From Poa pratensis (lineage: Eukaryota > Streptophyta > Magnoliopsida > Poales > Poaceae), in NCBI GenBank assembly GCA_947311845.1, contig CAMZMU010000041.1, forward strand, positions 133,737,975 through 133,801,974: a stretch of 64,000 nt of DNA, written 5' to 3'. This document shows, piece by piece, positions 1 through 11,826 of the stretch (position 1 is the stretch's first letter; the number at the start of each line of letters is the position of its first letter). Position numbers and translations under genes: made by a program. The notes under the pieces were generated by a model. It ran no database searches and had not been told where the DNA came from. It worked only from the letters and a program-made list of their open reading frames with translations.

Positions 1-1925
1 GGCGACGGTCCCCGACGGCGAGAAGAAGATGGCCACTAGTTGGGTGGACTATGAGCTGCCCCGTACCCGGTCTTCGCGACAGGTGCTGAGGCCGTGATCA
101 CCAAGTTTTGGGTAAGACATATTTTCCGAGTTCCGTTCATAGTTTATGACCCCACCGTGCTAACTCATGACTCTCACAATTTTTTATGCATGGTTGAAGC
201 GGTTTTATCGGGTGGAGGACGAGCATCTCCCCTATGCGGCTCCCACTTTGCGTGCTCATTGTCTCAGGTTGACACGGCAGCAATTCTACAACCAAAGGAC
301 TACGACCACCAATCTGTTCCTGTCTGAGAAGAGGCGTAAGAGGGTCAAGAAGTCGGAGTTGCCCCCGGACATCACGAAGGAGGATTATATGTCGGTAAGT
401 AAAATGTCAATAAAATTCTATATTGCTGCTAAGTTGCTATTGCATTATCTCTTCTTGATTTGGATTTCTAGGTTATGCCCGACTGGGCCGACGGCAAAGA
501 AGACACATGGGTGGCGTTGGTTTCGAGGTGGGTCGGGGATGACCCCGAGTTCTACGCCGTGAGCAAGCGGAACAAGGCAAACCGAGGCACCGAGTGAACA
601 CACAGTGGGGGAAACCTCAACCACCACCGCTTCAAGGAAAAGCTGGTATACATCTACATTGAATGACCTGTATTTATTTTCCCATCATGTTCCTACTTGG
701 TACGCATAACATTTCTTTTCGCGATGCAGGAGGCCAAGACCGGGGAGCTGAGAACTGACATGGAAACGTGGCAGGAGATGAAGCAGAAGAAGCTTGATTT
801 TTCGGAGCCTCAGCCTTCGAAGCCCAGGTACTTGGATATTTTCTGTATCCATTTTCATATTAGTTGATATTTTTCACATTCGGACTTGGATAACCCCTTC
901 AGGTACTACGGGAGGGCCAAGGACGACTTGGATAACTACTGCGTGACGTTCCAACAGCTGCACCCAGATCTGGATAACCCTTTGAGAGAGGAGGTCGACA
1001 AGAACACGGTTGTACTGTCGGGGCATGGAAAGAAGCATTCCAGATATCGCGTTCTTGACAAGGTGGTCAGTCCTACCTCGAGCTTCACGCGTCTTCGAGC
1101 TACCCTTCCTGCCGACACCCCCCTTATCCCGCGTCGTCTAAAGCCTCGTCCATCCGCCTCCACCGATGTAAGTTTTTCTCATTTTCATCCTCTTTTCGAT
1201 ATTCGTTCCTGCATGGCTAAGTTGATGAGATTCCTTATTTTCGAAATCGTAGGAGGATTTTGAGGCGGCCTACGCTTCCGCTCATGCGGATTATCAGGAG
1301 GCCTATCGCCAGTGGCTGCAAAAGAATGACGCCCACCGCTCGTTCACAAAGTCGATGAACAATGTAAGTTTCAACCTTTATTTTTGCAAAATATGACAAG
1401 TCCCACTTCCCTAGTTTGAACCTTTATTTTTGCAACGCCTGACATTGAAACTATCTTGCAGACGCTTATGCACTTTTTTGCCACTGGAGAGCGGGTCGGC
1501 GCTCCTACGGAGGAGCCTCCTGAACCGGGCAGCCGCCAACATTTCCATCGAAGGACGAGTTCGCTCTCACCTACTACTCATCGACCCCGGTAAGTTCTTT
1601 GCTAAACCACTGGTTACCATTTTCCTTCGCCTCGCAAGTTGCTAAGTCTTGCTCAAACATGTAGGGACCGGGAGGTTCGGAGACGCCACACTCGCCGGGT
1701 TCGCGTGAGATCATGCCGTTTGATCCCGATGTTGGCACTTCGCGTGCTGCTACGCCGGGTTCGCGTGAGATCATGCCGGTACATCCCGGTGGTGCTTCGC
1801 GTGGTGCTTTGCCGGGTGCTTCGTCGGGTGCTTCGCCTTCTTCCGGTGGTTCTACTGCTGCGCCGAGCCGTCGATCGCCTATTCTCACCCGGGGAGATAT
1901 AGGGCAAACCCCGTCGCCGCAATAG
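1..1925 (+). pseudogene. CACTA-associated Ptta/En/Spm-family protein (PF03004-like), eight exons, broken
   Basis: Exons read from splice signals: up to 111, 200-394, 472-645, 730-827, 903-1167, 1253-1363, 1462-1589 and 1665-1925 (stop TAG). Introns begin GT (mostly GTAAG) and end AG. The second and third exons carry the family core (FYRVEDEHLPYAAP, then WVALVSRWVGDDPEFY and an SKRNKANRGTE/HSGGNLNHHRF stretch) that in plants marks the second CACTA protein, probably a DNA-binding partner of the transposase. The last exon is Pro/Gly/Ser-rich and includes a short duplicated segment (TPGSREIMP). Lesions: a frameshift in exon 1 near position 50-60, and an in-frame TGA in exon 3 at the GTE/THSGG boundary where relatives usually have glycine (from memory of the family). 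The 5' part of the gene is outside the window. Confidence 0.8.
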
Positions 1926-2150
1926 ATGTAGGGCTTTCGGCCAGCCGACATGTAGCTTGATGTATACACTATGATATACCATTTTGTATCTACACTATGA
2001 TCTAGCATGTTTGTGATGATATCCTACGTGTGATCATGTTTGTGATAATATATATCCTATGTGTGATGTTCCTGTAATTTATGATATTTTTTGCTGCTAT
2101 TTTTCTGCAAAAACGAGCCGCTGGAGCATTTTTTTTAAAATCTGGCACAC

Positions 2151-2549
2151 CTATGCTGACGGCATTGCCGTCGGCATAGGTACCTCAGTGACCAAATGGT
2201 CGTAGCTATGCCGACGGCATAGGTGCATCCTGGAGCTCCACCAGATGCTCCCAGATGAGGCCACGTGTCCAGACCTGTGCCGACGGCTTTGCCGTCGGCG
2301 TAGGTCAATCCTGACCAGCTGGCTGTCGTGGGCCCCACCACGCTATACGCCGACGGTTTTTTCACCGATGGCCCGTTCCCGGCCGTCGGCAGTAGCTACA
2401 CCGACGGTTTTTAGCTTTGCCGACGGCCTGCTGACCTGTGCCTACGCCAGCCTACGCCGACCGAGCTGAGCCGACGGTTGCCGTCGGCATAGGATGAGCC
2501 GACGGCTTATAGGCCTTTGCCGACGGCCAAAAGCCGTCGGCGGAGCAGC
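2151..2549. repeat. CACTA subterminal repeat array
   Basis: At least ten degenerate copies in both orientations of a motif around gccgacggc / gccgtcggc, often as short palindromes (gccgacggctttgccgtcgg, cgacggccaaaagccgtcgg). Arrays of this kind next to CACTA termini are the usual transposase-binding sites in En/Spm elements. The spacing is irregular. No coding function is supported, and the open frames across it are low-complexity artefacts. Confidence 0.88.
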
Positions 2550-2563
2550 TCAGTCCCGTAGTG
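2550..2563. repeat. CACTA terminal inverted repeat (right copy)
   Basis: The sequence tcagtcccgtagtg reads CACTACGGGACTGA on the opposite strand and forms the element end. The left partner is not in the window. Confidence 0.88.
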
Positions 2564-3398
2564 TCCCTCCTATTTGAAATGTCAAAAAACTGTCAAAAAC
2601 ATGTCTAAAAAAATTGAAACAAAATTTCTATGCATAAGTGATGCAAAACATGTGCCCTGCACATGAGTTCGTGACGAAATTACTATTTACTTTGACTCCG
2701 TAAAAAAGAGAAAATTTCAGTGCTATATAGCAGTATATATGTGACGTATTTTTGTCTTTTTATATAGGCCAAGTAAAAAGTCGTTTCTTCGTGAAACTTT
2801 CTACACACTCATGGAATGTGCAGATGTATACATAAACTTTTTTTCATAAATTTTAAACATTTAGAAAATGCATTTCCCAACCGGGTTCATATGCCCCCAT
2901 GTTCAACGTAGTATTTTCCGTCTTAGCTATTTAGATATAGAAGATAATACAAAAATAATTGTTACACACGACAAAATTAAGGATAGAACCATAGAAGTTG
3001 ATTGGCAGTATACTGCTAGCCAGTAATCTGCTGGGTTCTTATTGGATGTCTTCTTTACGAACCTCTTCTCCAAGGGTTTGAAAGGAGCCAACTTCAAAAG
3101 GGTCTATTAGATGCATCGATACCCAAAAGATGAATTTCCAAACCAGCTGGCCAGGTCGTAGTGCAAAATGCGACAGTAAGTAGATCCTTGAGATGTTTCC
3201 TGCCACCAGAACGGGGCATTGTTCCATATCAGTGGAGAAGAGACAAGGAATCTTGTCATCGTCTTATCGCCACAAGCTGTCTCCGCGAGCGCGACCTGAT
3301 GTTGCTCAATTTAGTGCAGTCTAGCTTCTCCACGAAGGAGCGCATACTAATGATTGAGAGGAATCCAGCCATGTAGGATGCGGTGTTTTGATTCATAT
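2564..3398. other. A/T-rich flank of the CACTA element, no gene seen
   Basis: Mostly A/T-rich sequence with poly-A/T tracts. The block up to about 2910 has weak internal self-complementarity, as in an old foldback MITE, but I cannot define ends. The part from 3040 to 3375 is less A/T-rich and has only short open frames without recognisable domains. Confidence 0.5.
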
Positions 3399-3738
3399 GT
3401 TTGGATGCACCTTTTGTGGAAAGTGCATTTAAACATATTTTAAAATGTTAAAAAATTCCAAGCGAAAATTTCGATCCTTACATCCGGATATTCTATGTTT
3501 GCACAAAAAGTTTCGCGGAAAAATGATTTTTTTGTTGGCAGTGTAGAAACACAAAAATATGTCTTGTGAAAAATCATTTTGGAGCACGGAATTTTTCTTT
3601 TACACATGCCATAAATTTTTTATTTCCACGAAACTTTGTGTGCGAACATATAATGTAGGATTACCTTAAATTTTTGTGAAGAATTTTTTTAACATTTTGA
3701 AATGTGATTTTAAAATAGTAGTGCATCTACAAATGAGT
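3399..3738. mobile_element. Foldback MITE-like element
   Basis: The two halves are imperfect reverse complements over roughly 150 bases each. Near the left end, ttggatgcac... and aaaatgttaaaaaattc match the reverse complement of the right end (aatttttttaacattttg ... gtgcatctacaaa). Inner blocks around tttgcacaaaaagtttcgcgg match the complement of cacgaaactttgtgtgcgaac. The hairpin centre is near 3570. It has no coding capacity. The superfamily (Mutator-type MITE or other) and exact ends are not resolved. Confidence 0.65.
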
Positions 3739-4479
3739 CAAAACAATTTCACAGCCATGTACCTTTTCTCTTAACTCGAAGAGAGAAAAATTGCAGGCAA
3801 GAGTAAGAAGTCACATATCGTTTGAGTCTTTTTTGAACTGGCATAAGCCTTGAAGGGATCTAGATGTTTATTTTGTTGTAGAGATAAGTACATTCTACAC
3901 AGAGGACCTCGAGAAAATAGGAAATAATGACATAGCCTTTAGATTTTTCACGTATGTAATCAAAATCTGTAAAACACAATTAAGTCCATTGTTGTTGATC
4001 CGCCTTAGGATGAACCAGAGGTCGTCTGCTTAATCGCCCGGGACATGGCCACTTGGCAATTGGGATGGAGCTGTCAAGGGTTGTCGTCTAGATCTGGATA
4101 GATCTGTAGTGGCACTTTGGTCTGGAGGTTGAACTAGTGATGCCAGCCTGAAGACGGATGATCCACCTATGGAATCGAAGAAGGGAGCGGCGCGCCATTT
4201 GTCCATATTAGTCACGTGGCACACCATTGAAAACTTGTCGGGGATGAGCTCCAACAAATTTGCACACTTGCAACATCATTGACTCCCCTCTGCTGCTCGA
4301 ATCGATGAACACCCTTGATGACCTCGAGCACCTCAATACCGCCGCCATCCTGGGAGCCGGAAAGGAGCTGCACCGCCCCATCTTGGACACGATCTGGCCC
4401 GCAACTAGTTGAGATTGTTGAAGGAGACACCATCTTCGCTCCCTCCGGTTGCGGGCAGAACCTCGCCTCTACAACGATA
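3739..4479. other. Unassigned sequence between MITE and Harbinger element
   Basis: The first 280 bases are A/T-rich. From about 4020 the sequence becomes G/C-richer with short open frames on the minus strand (for example 4030-4257), in which I recognise no domain. It may be an old retroelement or gene fragment. Its last bases directly abut the TAA target site of the Harbinger insertion. Confidence 0.4.
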
Positions 4480-4482
4480 TAA

Positions 4483-6640
4483 GGATGACTCCAACGGGGC
4501 TACACAAACGGACGCGCATTTGGTCCGCGTTTGATCCGTTTGCTTCGGGGAACGGACGCGCGTTCGGCCCATGTCCGCCCCTTTCCGGCCACTGGACCCA
4601 ACGGGCCGACGCATTGAATCCGCCCGGCCAGGGTTTTTGATCATTTTGATCATTTTCTGCCAGGGTTTTTGATCACATTGCAAGCAAAATAATACATTAC
4701 AACAAAACATATACCAATCCAAATACTACAATACAAATAATACAATCCAAATAGTTCATCAAATAGTTATTACAATCCAAATAGTTCTTCAAATAATACA
4801 AATTGTTTCACAAATGCATAGTCTTACGAACCAAATAAATATAAAGACCAATAGTTCATCAAATGGAACTACTGGTTACCGTAGTGCGGCCAGACATGCT
4901 CCACCAAATCACTTTGGAGCTGAAGATGGGACGATTTCTCACGAACATCACGGTGGAAGTCGAGGAACTGAGCAAATGTGGATGGTCCCTGGGCTCAACC
5001 AATTGACCCTGAAACTGCCATGCCTAATCATGCATGCCCTCGTCGCGTTCATCCTCCACGATCATGTTGTGCATGATCACACACGCTGTCATCACCTCCC
5101 ATAGTTGGTCCTTGTCCATGTCCTAGCAGGGTGGCGAACAATAGCCCATCGTGACTGGAGGGCACCGAACGCACGCTCCATATCCTTTCTAGCACTCTCT
5201 TGTTCCTTTGCGAACCTCTTCTTCTTCTCATCAGTGGGATTGGAGATGGTCTTGATAAATGTAGTCCATGTAGGGTAAATCCCATCAGCAAGATAGTAAG
5301 GCTTGTCATACTCGTGACCATTGATCTCATAGGTTACCTGGGGTGCCATGCCATTGGAGAGGTGTTGAACACCGGAGACCGCTGCAGCACATTGAGGTCA
5401 TTGTGGGAGCCGGCCATGCCAAAAAACGAGTGCCAAATCCGCAAATCTTGTGATGCCACGCCTCAAGCACGACCGTGCACGCCCAACATGGCCCTTGTAC
5501 TGCCCCTGCCAAGCAAATGGGCAGTTCCTCCACTACCAGTGCATACAATCTATGCTGCCAATCATCTCAGGGAACCCTTTGGCCTCGTTGATGGCCAAAA
5601 GCCGGGTCATGTCTGCAGCATTGGGCTCCCTCAAGTACTCCGGGCCGAACACCTGCACCACAGCTCTGCAAAACTTGTACATTACTTCTAGGCACGTGGA
5701 CTCACTCATCCGCACGTACTCGTCCACAAGATCACCGGCAATTCCATATGCAAGCATACGAACGGCGGCGGTGCACTTCTGGTACGACGAGAAGCCGAGG
5801 GTACCACATGCATCGGGCTTGCATATGAAATAGTCATCAAAATGCATCACCCCCAATTGGATACGGTTGAACAAGGATCTTCTCATCCGGAAACGGCGCC
5901 GGAAAACCTTGGGAGGATACGTGGGTTTATGGGGACGAAAGTAGTCCCCATACAGCTAGATTTGGCCAGCTCTCCGGTTCCGGTCCAGAGCAGGAGAACG
6001 GCCCGGCAACGACCCTAGGAACACCGGCCGCATCCTCTCTATGTACTCGTTGACGATGAGGGTGGCAACCAGGCCATCACTCTCATCGTCGGAGGAATCG
6101 TCCAATGATGACTGGTTGTAGAGGATGTAGTTCTTGTAGTACCACCCATCCGAGCTATCCATTGCCGAGTTCGTACATGAGTTCTTGCCGGGGCAAGCGC
6201 CGAACACCTTGTGTGCGGCGTGTGTATCACGGGCGCTGCGAGGAGAGATGGCCACAAGATTCACCGGCCGTGGCGGTGAGGAAGCTGCTCCGTGACGGTG
6301 GGGAAGAGGAGCAGCAGACGGCGTCCCCGGAATGGCCTGCAGTGCCAAATCGAGGGAGCGGCGGCGCTGTGGCGGCGAGAGGGGCGAGAGAGGAGGAGGA
6401 GGAGGGTGGGGAATGGACTGATTTGCGAGCCAGAGGCGGACTAGGGCAGGACACAAAAGCGCTCCGCCGCGCGTCCGGGGCCGATGCATCGGTGACCCAA
6501 ATTTGGGCCAGGAATGCGTCACGGCGGACCAAAAAACGGACTGCGGTCCGTTTGCGTCGCCCCGTTGGGCCGTGTTTTTGGCCCCCGCGGACAGGAACGG
6601 AGGCGCGCGGACTCGATGCGTCACCCCATTGGAGTCATCC
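4483..6640 (-). mobile_element. PIF/Harbinger DNA transposon, complete ends, TSD TAA
   Basis: The left end ggatgactccaacgggg and the right end ccccattggagtcatcc are inverted repeats with one mismatch over 17 bases. Similarity continues further inside (gtccgtttg, cccaacggg motifs). Both ends are flanked by TAA (4480-4482 and 6641-6643), matching the 3-bp TWA target duplication of PIF/Harbinger. The 2158-bp body contains one transposase gene on the minus strand. I see no separate Myb-like ORF, which autonomous Harbingers normally also carry, so this copy is probably non-autonomous even before its mutations. Confidence 0.93.
4870..6162 (-). pseudogene. PIF/Harbinger transposase (HARBI1-like DDE), inactivated
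   Basis: The start ATG is at 6162 (MDSSDGWYYKN) and the inferred end is a TAG at 4870-4872, about 430 codons, a normal length for the family. The plant Harbinger nuclease core is recognisable. A helix-rich N-terminal region contains FNRIQLGVMHFDDYF. The first catalytic Asp lies in GSIDCMHW (near 5535), the second in YLADGIYP (near 5275), and the Glu region is ERAFGALQSRW (near 5165). Lesions: a premature TAG after RRAGQI near 5955, a frameshift just after DCMHW (near 5530), a stop near 5400, and a frameshift near 5105 before a tail that includes CVIMHNMIVEDERDEG. The function would have been cleavage and strand transfer at the element ends. The long plus-strand open frame 6105-7112 is only its shadow. 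Confidence 0.88.
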
Positions 6641-6643
6641 TAA

Positions 6644-6965
6644 GCCACCTAACCCATCTTCACGCTCCATTGGACTCGAATGCGACAGCGACGCGCTCAA
6701 GGACGTCTTTAAGCAAAAGCGGAAAATCTATAATACATGTACTACTTGTGGTATATATATTTGGAAGATCCAGCCTCCTAACCCATCTTCACGGCGGGCA
6801 GAAGAGTCGCCGAAGAGAAAGAGGGGGAGGGCGGAAACGAGGCTCTTGAGAAGACTCGCATTGGTGGCAGGAAAATACATATGGTTTTTTCTCTGTCAAG
6901 TCTATGTATTTGGACTACATGACGCATCATACTCGATTGCTACGCAAATACATCTGGAAGATGAA
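6644..6965. other. Unassigned sequence right of the Harbinger element
   Basis: The 17-base string cctaacccatcttcacg occurs twice, near 6648 and 6777, suggesting a small local duplication of about 130 bases. No coding domain is recognised. Confidence 0.4.
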
Positions 6966-7112
6966 GGTGCCACCTTTTATCGGAAAGTTTTGTTAACTAA
7001 AGTTTGTTTGGCAAAATGCATTTGGACATGCAGTAAAAAATGTTACTTTTGTGATAGGGATGAATCTATTCAACATATGTTTATTCCATGTCCATTTGCC
7101 AAGCTTATATGA
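6966..7112 (+). pseudogene. LINE reverse-transcriptase zinc-binding (zf-RVT) fragment
   Basis: A short frame carries the pattern LTKVCLAKCIW, then CYFCDRDESIQHMFIPCPFAK, typical of the zf-RVT region (PF13966) at the C-terminus of plant non-LTR retrotransposon ORF2 proteins: Cys-x2-Cys, then His and Cys spaced by about ten residues. Only about 45 residues remain and a stop follows at once. No RT, endonuclease or poly-A tail is seen nearby, so this is a relic. Confidence 0.78.
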
Positions 7113-7693
7113 CGTCTCATTCATACATTGAAGATGACGCCAACACTACCCTCAAACTAATCTCGGGTGCTAATGACGGAGGAATGCACAACCTAGTAAG
7201 CCCATAAAGCGAGGCGGTCCACAATACCAAGGTGCCGCTTGGCCGGCTAATGGCCGTACCACTCAATGGGCTTACACGTTGGGCCAGCTCAAGACTACAA
7301 TGACTCGAAGATGGAGTCAGCATACAAGACGGAGGTCTTGACCGAGAAGATATGACTCGAATACTAATAGAATCTAAGTAGGACTCCGGCTTCTGAACCG
7401 ACTCAGCAGATACCTTGTAACCATAGAACCGCAGTCGTATATAAGGCCAGCTACAGTGCTCTCAAAACAACTCAAGCCATAGGCAACCTCGATTCCAAGT
7501 AGTGGAACCATCCACTTTTAATCAAGATCATCATCATACGGAGTAAGTTTTTACCTCCACCATAATAGGCCAAACCTGGGTATATAGTCTCTCGTGGATC
7601 CATAATCGCAATTCTCTACGTTGCCTATCTCCACACCTCACGTGAGACATCCTATGATGGCATGTCCAATGTCAACCCCATGACAATCTGCTC
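7113..7693 (+). mobile_element. Ty3/gypsy LTR fragment (3' part), family unknown
   Basis: The block resembles the promoter/R/U5 half of grass gypsy LTRs. It has a TATA box at 7438-7444, a typical 'acggagtaagtttttacctccacc ... aacctgggtatatagtc' style segment after it, and an apparent LTR end at ccccatgaca near 7685. It is directly followed by the G-run and element X. No PBS or internal region follows, so it is a truncated relic. Confidence 0.55.
7438..7444 (+). promoter_or_regulatory. TATA box in relic LTR
   Basis: TATATAA followed by ggccag, about 250 bases before the apparent LTR end. This is the usual position for an LTR core promoter. Confidence 0.5.
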
Positions 7694-7706
7694 GGGGGGG
7701 GGGGGG
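7694..7706. repeat. Run of 13 G at the left edge of element X
   Basis: Thirteen consecutive G bases immediately precede the TGATACGTC terminus of X. The run prevents reading a target duplication for X and is a likely site of assembly or sequencing error. Confidence 0.8.
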
Positions 7707-7831
7707 TGATACGTCTCAAATGTATCTATAATTTCTGATGTTCCATGTTGATATTAAACCAATTGTTACATGTTTTACATACACTTCATAGCATTTTTAT
7801 GCATTTTCTGGGACTAACCTATTAACAAGAT
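7707..7831 (+). repeat. X 5' LTR, first part
   Basis: Starts TGATACGTC and is cut by T at the AAGAT target site (7827-7831). The homologous LTR in V (minus strand, near 34545-34666) runs uninterrupted through the same point (aacctattaacaagatgccacag), confirming that T is an insertion. Confidence 0.9.
7827..7831. repeat. Target site duplication of T (left)
   Basis: AAGAT, repeated at 21741-21745 on the right side of T. Confidence 0.92.
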
Positions 7832-10800
7832 TGTAACATCCCAAAATTATTAATAAGTATTATGAATTCCAAAAATGAGAGCCAACAAAAACTTTTGCTA
7901 AATTATATGTGTTGATCACATATTCTTGTTTGTGTTGTTTATTTCTTCTTGTTTGTGTGTTGCTTTCTCTAAAGATAAACATGGAGAAAAGAAGAGAATA
8001 AAACAAAAGCAAAACAAGAAAAATAAATGTGGCAAGTGCCACACAAATTCTCCAAGTGAGGATCTCAATTTGTTTCCAACAAAATTCAGTGGAGTGGTAG
8101 TGCAAACCCTCCCATTTCATCCTTACTACTTATCTCTCTCAAATACTATTTTCAAACTAGTTTTAAAAATTCAAAAGTAAACAAAGTAGAGATAAATTAA
8201 AATGCCATAATTGAAACACTATAAAAGAAAATGTTTCAAAACATTTTACTTTGCAAAGCCAATTTTTGTGGAGCTTCTGCACTTTATGAGAAGGCCCCAC
8301 AAATTTTGCCAAATTTTTATAAATTGATTTAGTGCCTCAAATTAAATCAAGAAGTACTACTGCAATTAAACAGAAGGACTAAAAAGTAATTAGAAGAAAT
8401 AAGAAGGAAAAGAAGCAACGCACAGGAGCCAGGGGTTTTTTGCAAAACCGTCTTCGTCTACCTCCCCTAGCTCACTGTGTGCGTGCGTGTCGCCATCGCC
8501 GTGGTCGTCGTCGCCGATTCCAGGCCCCCAGGGCCCCCTGCTCGCGTTCTCCCTCGCCCCCGTGCCTCTGCAGCCTCTGCAGGCAGAGGAGAGCCTCTCC
8601 CCTCGCCATTACGGAGTTGTCCCCTGATGCCCGCCGCGGAGGAGTTGGATGGCGCCAGTGAAATTGGCCCGCCCCCTCGCTCCCAAAACCTTCTAGAACC
8701 TCCCGGACCCTGCTCGCCCTCGCATTGCCACGCCTCGCCCCTCACGGCCTCGAATTAGAGAGGAGTTCCCGCCGGCGAGCTGCGGACGTGCTTGCACCCC
8801 GTCCACCGTACGCCGCCTCCTACGCTATAAAACCACCCCTCACCCCTCTGAAAGAAGCACACCACCCCACTCCCTCACTCCCCCTCTCCAATCTCACCGT
8901 GAGCCGCCAGAAGGGCGTGCCATGCTGAAGCTCTGCCGCCGACGAGGTCCGTTGTGGCCGCAGCGCCTCTCTGCTCCACTCTCTCCCCTCTGACCCGTGA
9001 TCTCTTCCCGCTGCTTCACCACACTCACCCGACCCTTTTTCCCTCTGGATCGTGCACAGGAATGTCGTAGGGAGCTCGCCGGAGTAGCTGCCGTGGCCGT
9101 GGGAAGTTCGTCGACACGCCGCCAGAGCTAGACGCCGTCCCAGCAAGCAAGACTCAGCCAGGACGATCGCCCGAGCCTCCGCCGCCGTTTCGCGTCATCA
9201 CCGTGCCTTCCCGTGCCCCCTAGGTGAGAAATCCGTCCACCACATCGCCGCCGGCGTGGCAGCGCCGCCAAATCATGGTCGCCGTCGTCGCGTCGCACGT
9301 GGACCGTTGGATCTCGATCCAACGGTTGCGTACCGTTTCGTGTATTAGAGAGAAAGAGAGAGACTGACGAACGGGCCCCGTTCGTCAGGGTTTTATTAAT
9401 TTTCCCGCGTGCGCTGTGCCGCTGACCAATGGGTCCCCCGTGTCAACAATTTCAACATTATCCACAACAGTGGATTTTCCTAATTTGAATTCTCTGAAAT
9501 TTTCAGTACTGGACCCAACTTCAAAAATCAATAACATGAGATTTAGGAATCCAAATAAATCAAACTTAATTTTTCTGCAAAGCTTATGAAAATGTTTAAC
9601 CAACCCAATTGGTCTCATGTCATTTACTTAAACGAATAAAAAGTAGTATTAAAAATACTACAGAAGGTTAAAAATCTAAACTTGTTTGTTTCTGATAGTC
9701 TGTTAGTCCAAATAATTCCAAACCAATTTTTTCTAGCTTAGTACTGCCTTGTATTAGCTCCCCTAATTTTGGTTGAATTAATTAAGCAATATTAATTGTT
9801 GACTTTAAGTTAAACCCTTCTAGACTAAAACAAATAAATATATTTAATGGTAGACCCAAATAAGTTAGGACCAATTTTGTTAGCTCACATATAAGCATGT
9901 TTACTTACCCCTAAAAGGATTTAATTTTTGGAACAACACAGCATATTTGATTGCCAAAACTTGCTTATTAAGCTACTGGATTCAAACCAATGTGTAGGGA
10001 GTTTGTTAACTCCAAATGATCCAAATCAAATTGAGTTGTCTTCTACACATCAGTGGCTTTCCATAGAATTTTAGTTTGTATTTTTGTGACCAACAGAACT
10101 CAAGTTGTGCAATTAAACATGTTTGACAAGTTTCTGTCATAATTTGGACATAAACAAATAATGTTTAATTCAATTATTTTGAAACCAAATTGTATTGTTT
10201 GATGTGTGCAGTAGCTATTTGTGGTGTTTATGATTGTTATGTTGAAATGATTGCTTGAGTAGTTTAGTGATTGGTTGTATTTGTTTGCTTATTAATTAGA
10301 CAAGAACGTTGCCGGATTTATCGAGGAGGGGGAATTTGTTGAACCTGAAGATCAAGATCAAGGCCACTTTGCCGAGCAAGGCAAGCTACTCTCTGAGCTT
10401 GCACCTAAATATATATGCATCTACTTTGATCAAAGGATTACTCTTAAGGCAATGGTTTACAAAACCTTTTCGAAAATATATGGATATTATTTTGCCACCT
10501 ATGTAGTAGTTATATAAAACTTTAGGATGGAAAACAATGTTGTTTATTCAAAACTCCTTTGGAAATACTTGTGTGGAGGTGAACTACCGAGATGTCGGTG
10601 TTGAACTGAAGAAGTGGATAATTGAGTTATTTGGAAAAAATGCACAGTGTGTCTTTGTACTTACGTCAACCAGCCGATACTCTGTGCGACCATATTCACC
10701 ACATATGGGAAAGGGCTTAGTCATATAATTTGCTCTTATTAGTATGGGATACCTCATCGACGGAGATGACTCCGTTATGCATGAGGGGATGGTTAGTGAA

Positions 10801-11822
10801 CTCCCCTGACCTGGGTCCTCGCTTAGACTCTATGGAAAGATAAGGAGGAGGATTGAAGACTTCATAAATGTGGTCGCCGGGAAAAACATATGAGTCCTCA
10901 CACTTAGGGTTGCCGACGGGGACCTGACTGAGTGTCGATGGGAATTATCATATGGGAAGGATCCTATACTAGCATGAGCAAAGGAGAGGCTATGGCCGGT
11001 GGCTCAACTTCGCATACACCTTGTATGGCGGAACGTGGCTGACACGATGAGTTACCGGATGGATGTGGGATAAAAGCGTGCTACCTCTACAGAGGGTTAA
11101 AAACTATTCGAATAGCCGAGTCCTCGGATATGGACAGTTGGGACGCCCTACTCTGACCTTTGTGCAAGTTTTGAAAAGAATTGAGTTTTAAAAAGAAAAA
11201 AAATGAAATGGTGTACCTATACCTACGGATCGGTATGAGGTTGTTGATGGAAAAAGGGAACCATGGTGAACTATGGTTGGAAAAGGAGGAGTTTTTGGAG
11301 AAATAGATAAAATGATGAATTTATTCAAAGATGGTTACAAAACTCTTCTTACCTTTTTCAATAAAGATATAGAGATGTTTTAGGAAAATAAAAGTTTGAA
11401 ATTAAATTAAAACTAGTGCATACTCATGTTGGGTAGTTTGCGAGTACATTCAAATGTACTCATATTGGTTTCGTCCCTGGCTATTGTCCTAGCCAGACTA
11501 CGAGGAGGAGCACTACGCCGAGCAGGAGTATGGTGACTTCTATGCGAACTAAGGTCTCCACAAGTCAGCTGCCTGTCGGGTCGTCGTCGTTAGAATGATG
11601 TCTACCACTCCGTAGCTTCCGCTGATATTTTGGTTTGGCCCTTGAAGGCACCTATGTAAGAACTTGGTCTAAATGACCATTTATGTAAGACTTTTTATTC
11701 GGTACTGTAATGGATGTAAACTTTGGTATCCAATTCGGATTATGTGCAACGACAGACTGATCACGGGATCGTTGTGTTAAGCATAATCGGGTATTTCGGA
11801 CAGCTAGTCCGGGGTCCCCACA
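7832..11822 (+). repeat. T 5' LTR
   Basis: A 3991-base LTR with three zones: an A/T-rich first 550 bases, a G/C-rich zone of about 0.9 kb (8440-9320), and a long A/T-rich remainder. Its final G/C-containing part ends cagctagtccggggtccccaca. The open frames in the G/C-rich zone occur in both LTR copies with different lengths, so they are not genes. Confidence 0.92.
8826..8832 (+). promoter_or_regulatory. Candidate TATA box in T 5' LTR
   Basis: TATAAAA in the context tacgctataaaaccacccct, about 1 kb into the LTR. It is conserved in the 3' LTR. A C/T-rich leader follows, as in plant core promoters. The use of this start is inferred. Confidence 0.55.
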
Positions 11823-11826
11823 GACT

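Larger units (their letters stand above)
1..2563 (+). mobile_element. CACTA (En/Spm-type) DNA transposon, right end
   Basis: The right boundary is the reverse complement of CACTACGGGA, the hallmark CACTA terminus, ending at 2563. Inside it lies a dense array of gccgacggc-type subterminal repeats, and inside that an intron-containing gene of the Ptta/En/Spm family. The left end and the main transposase (tnp2/TNPD) would lie to the left of the window. CACTA elements make 3-bp target duplications; the three bases after the end are tcc, but the partner copy cannot be seen. The gene order (accessory gene close to the 3' terminus) fits grass CACTA elements. Non-autonomy is likely because the visible gene is broken. 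Confidence 0.9.

Noticed and set aside
6105..7112. 335-codon plus-strand open frame
   Set aside because: It runs antisense across the Harbinger transposase start, the right TIR and the LINE relic. Only its last 45 codons (zf-RVT) are meaningful.
8440..9146. Overlapping Arg/Pro/Ala-rich open frames on both strands, repeated at 18338-19099
   Set aside because: They are the G/C-rich zone of the T LTRs. Lengths and frames differ between the two LTR copies, so they are composition artefacts.
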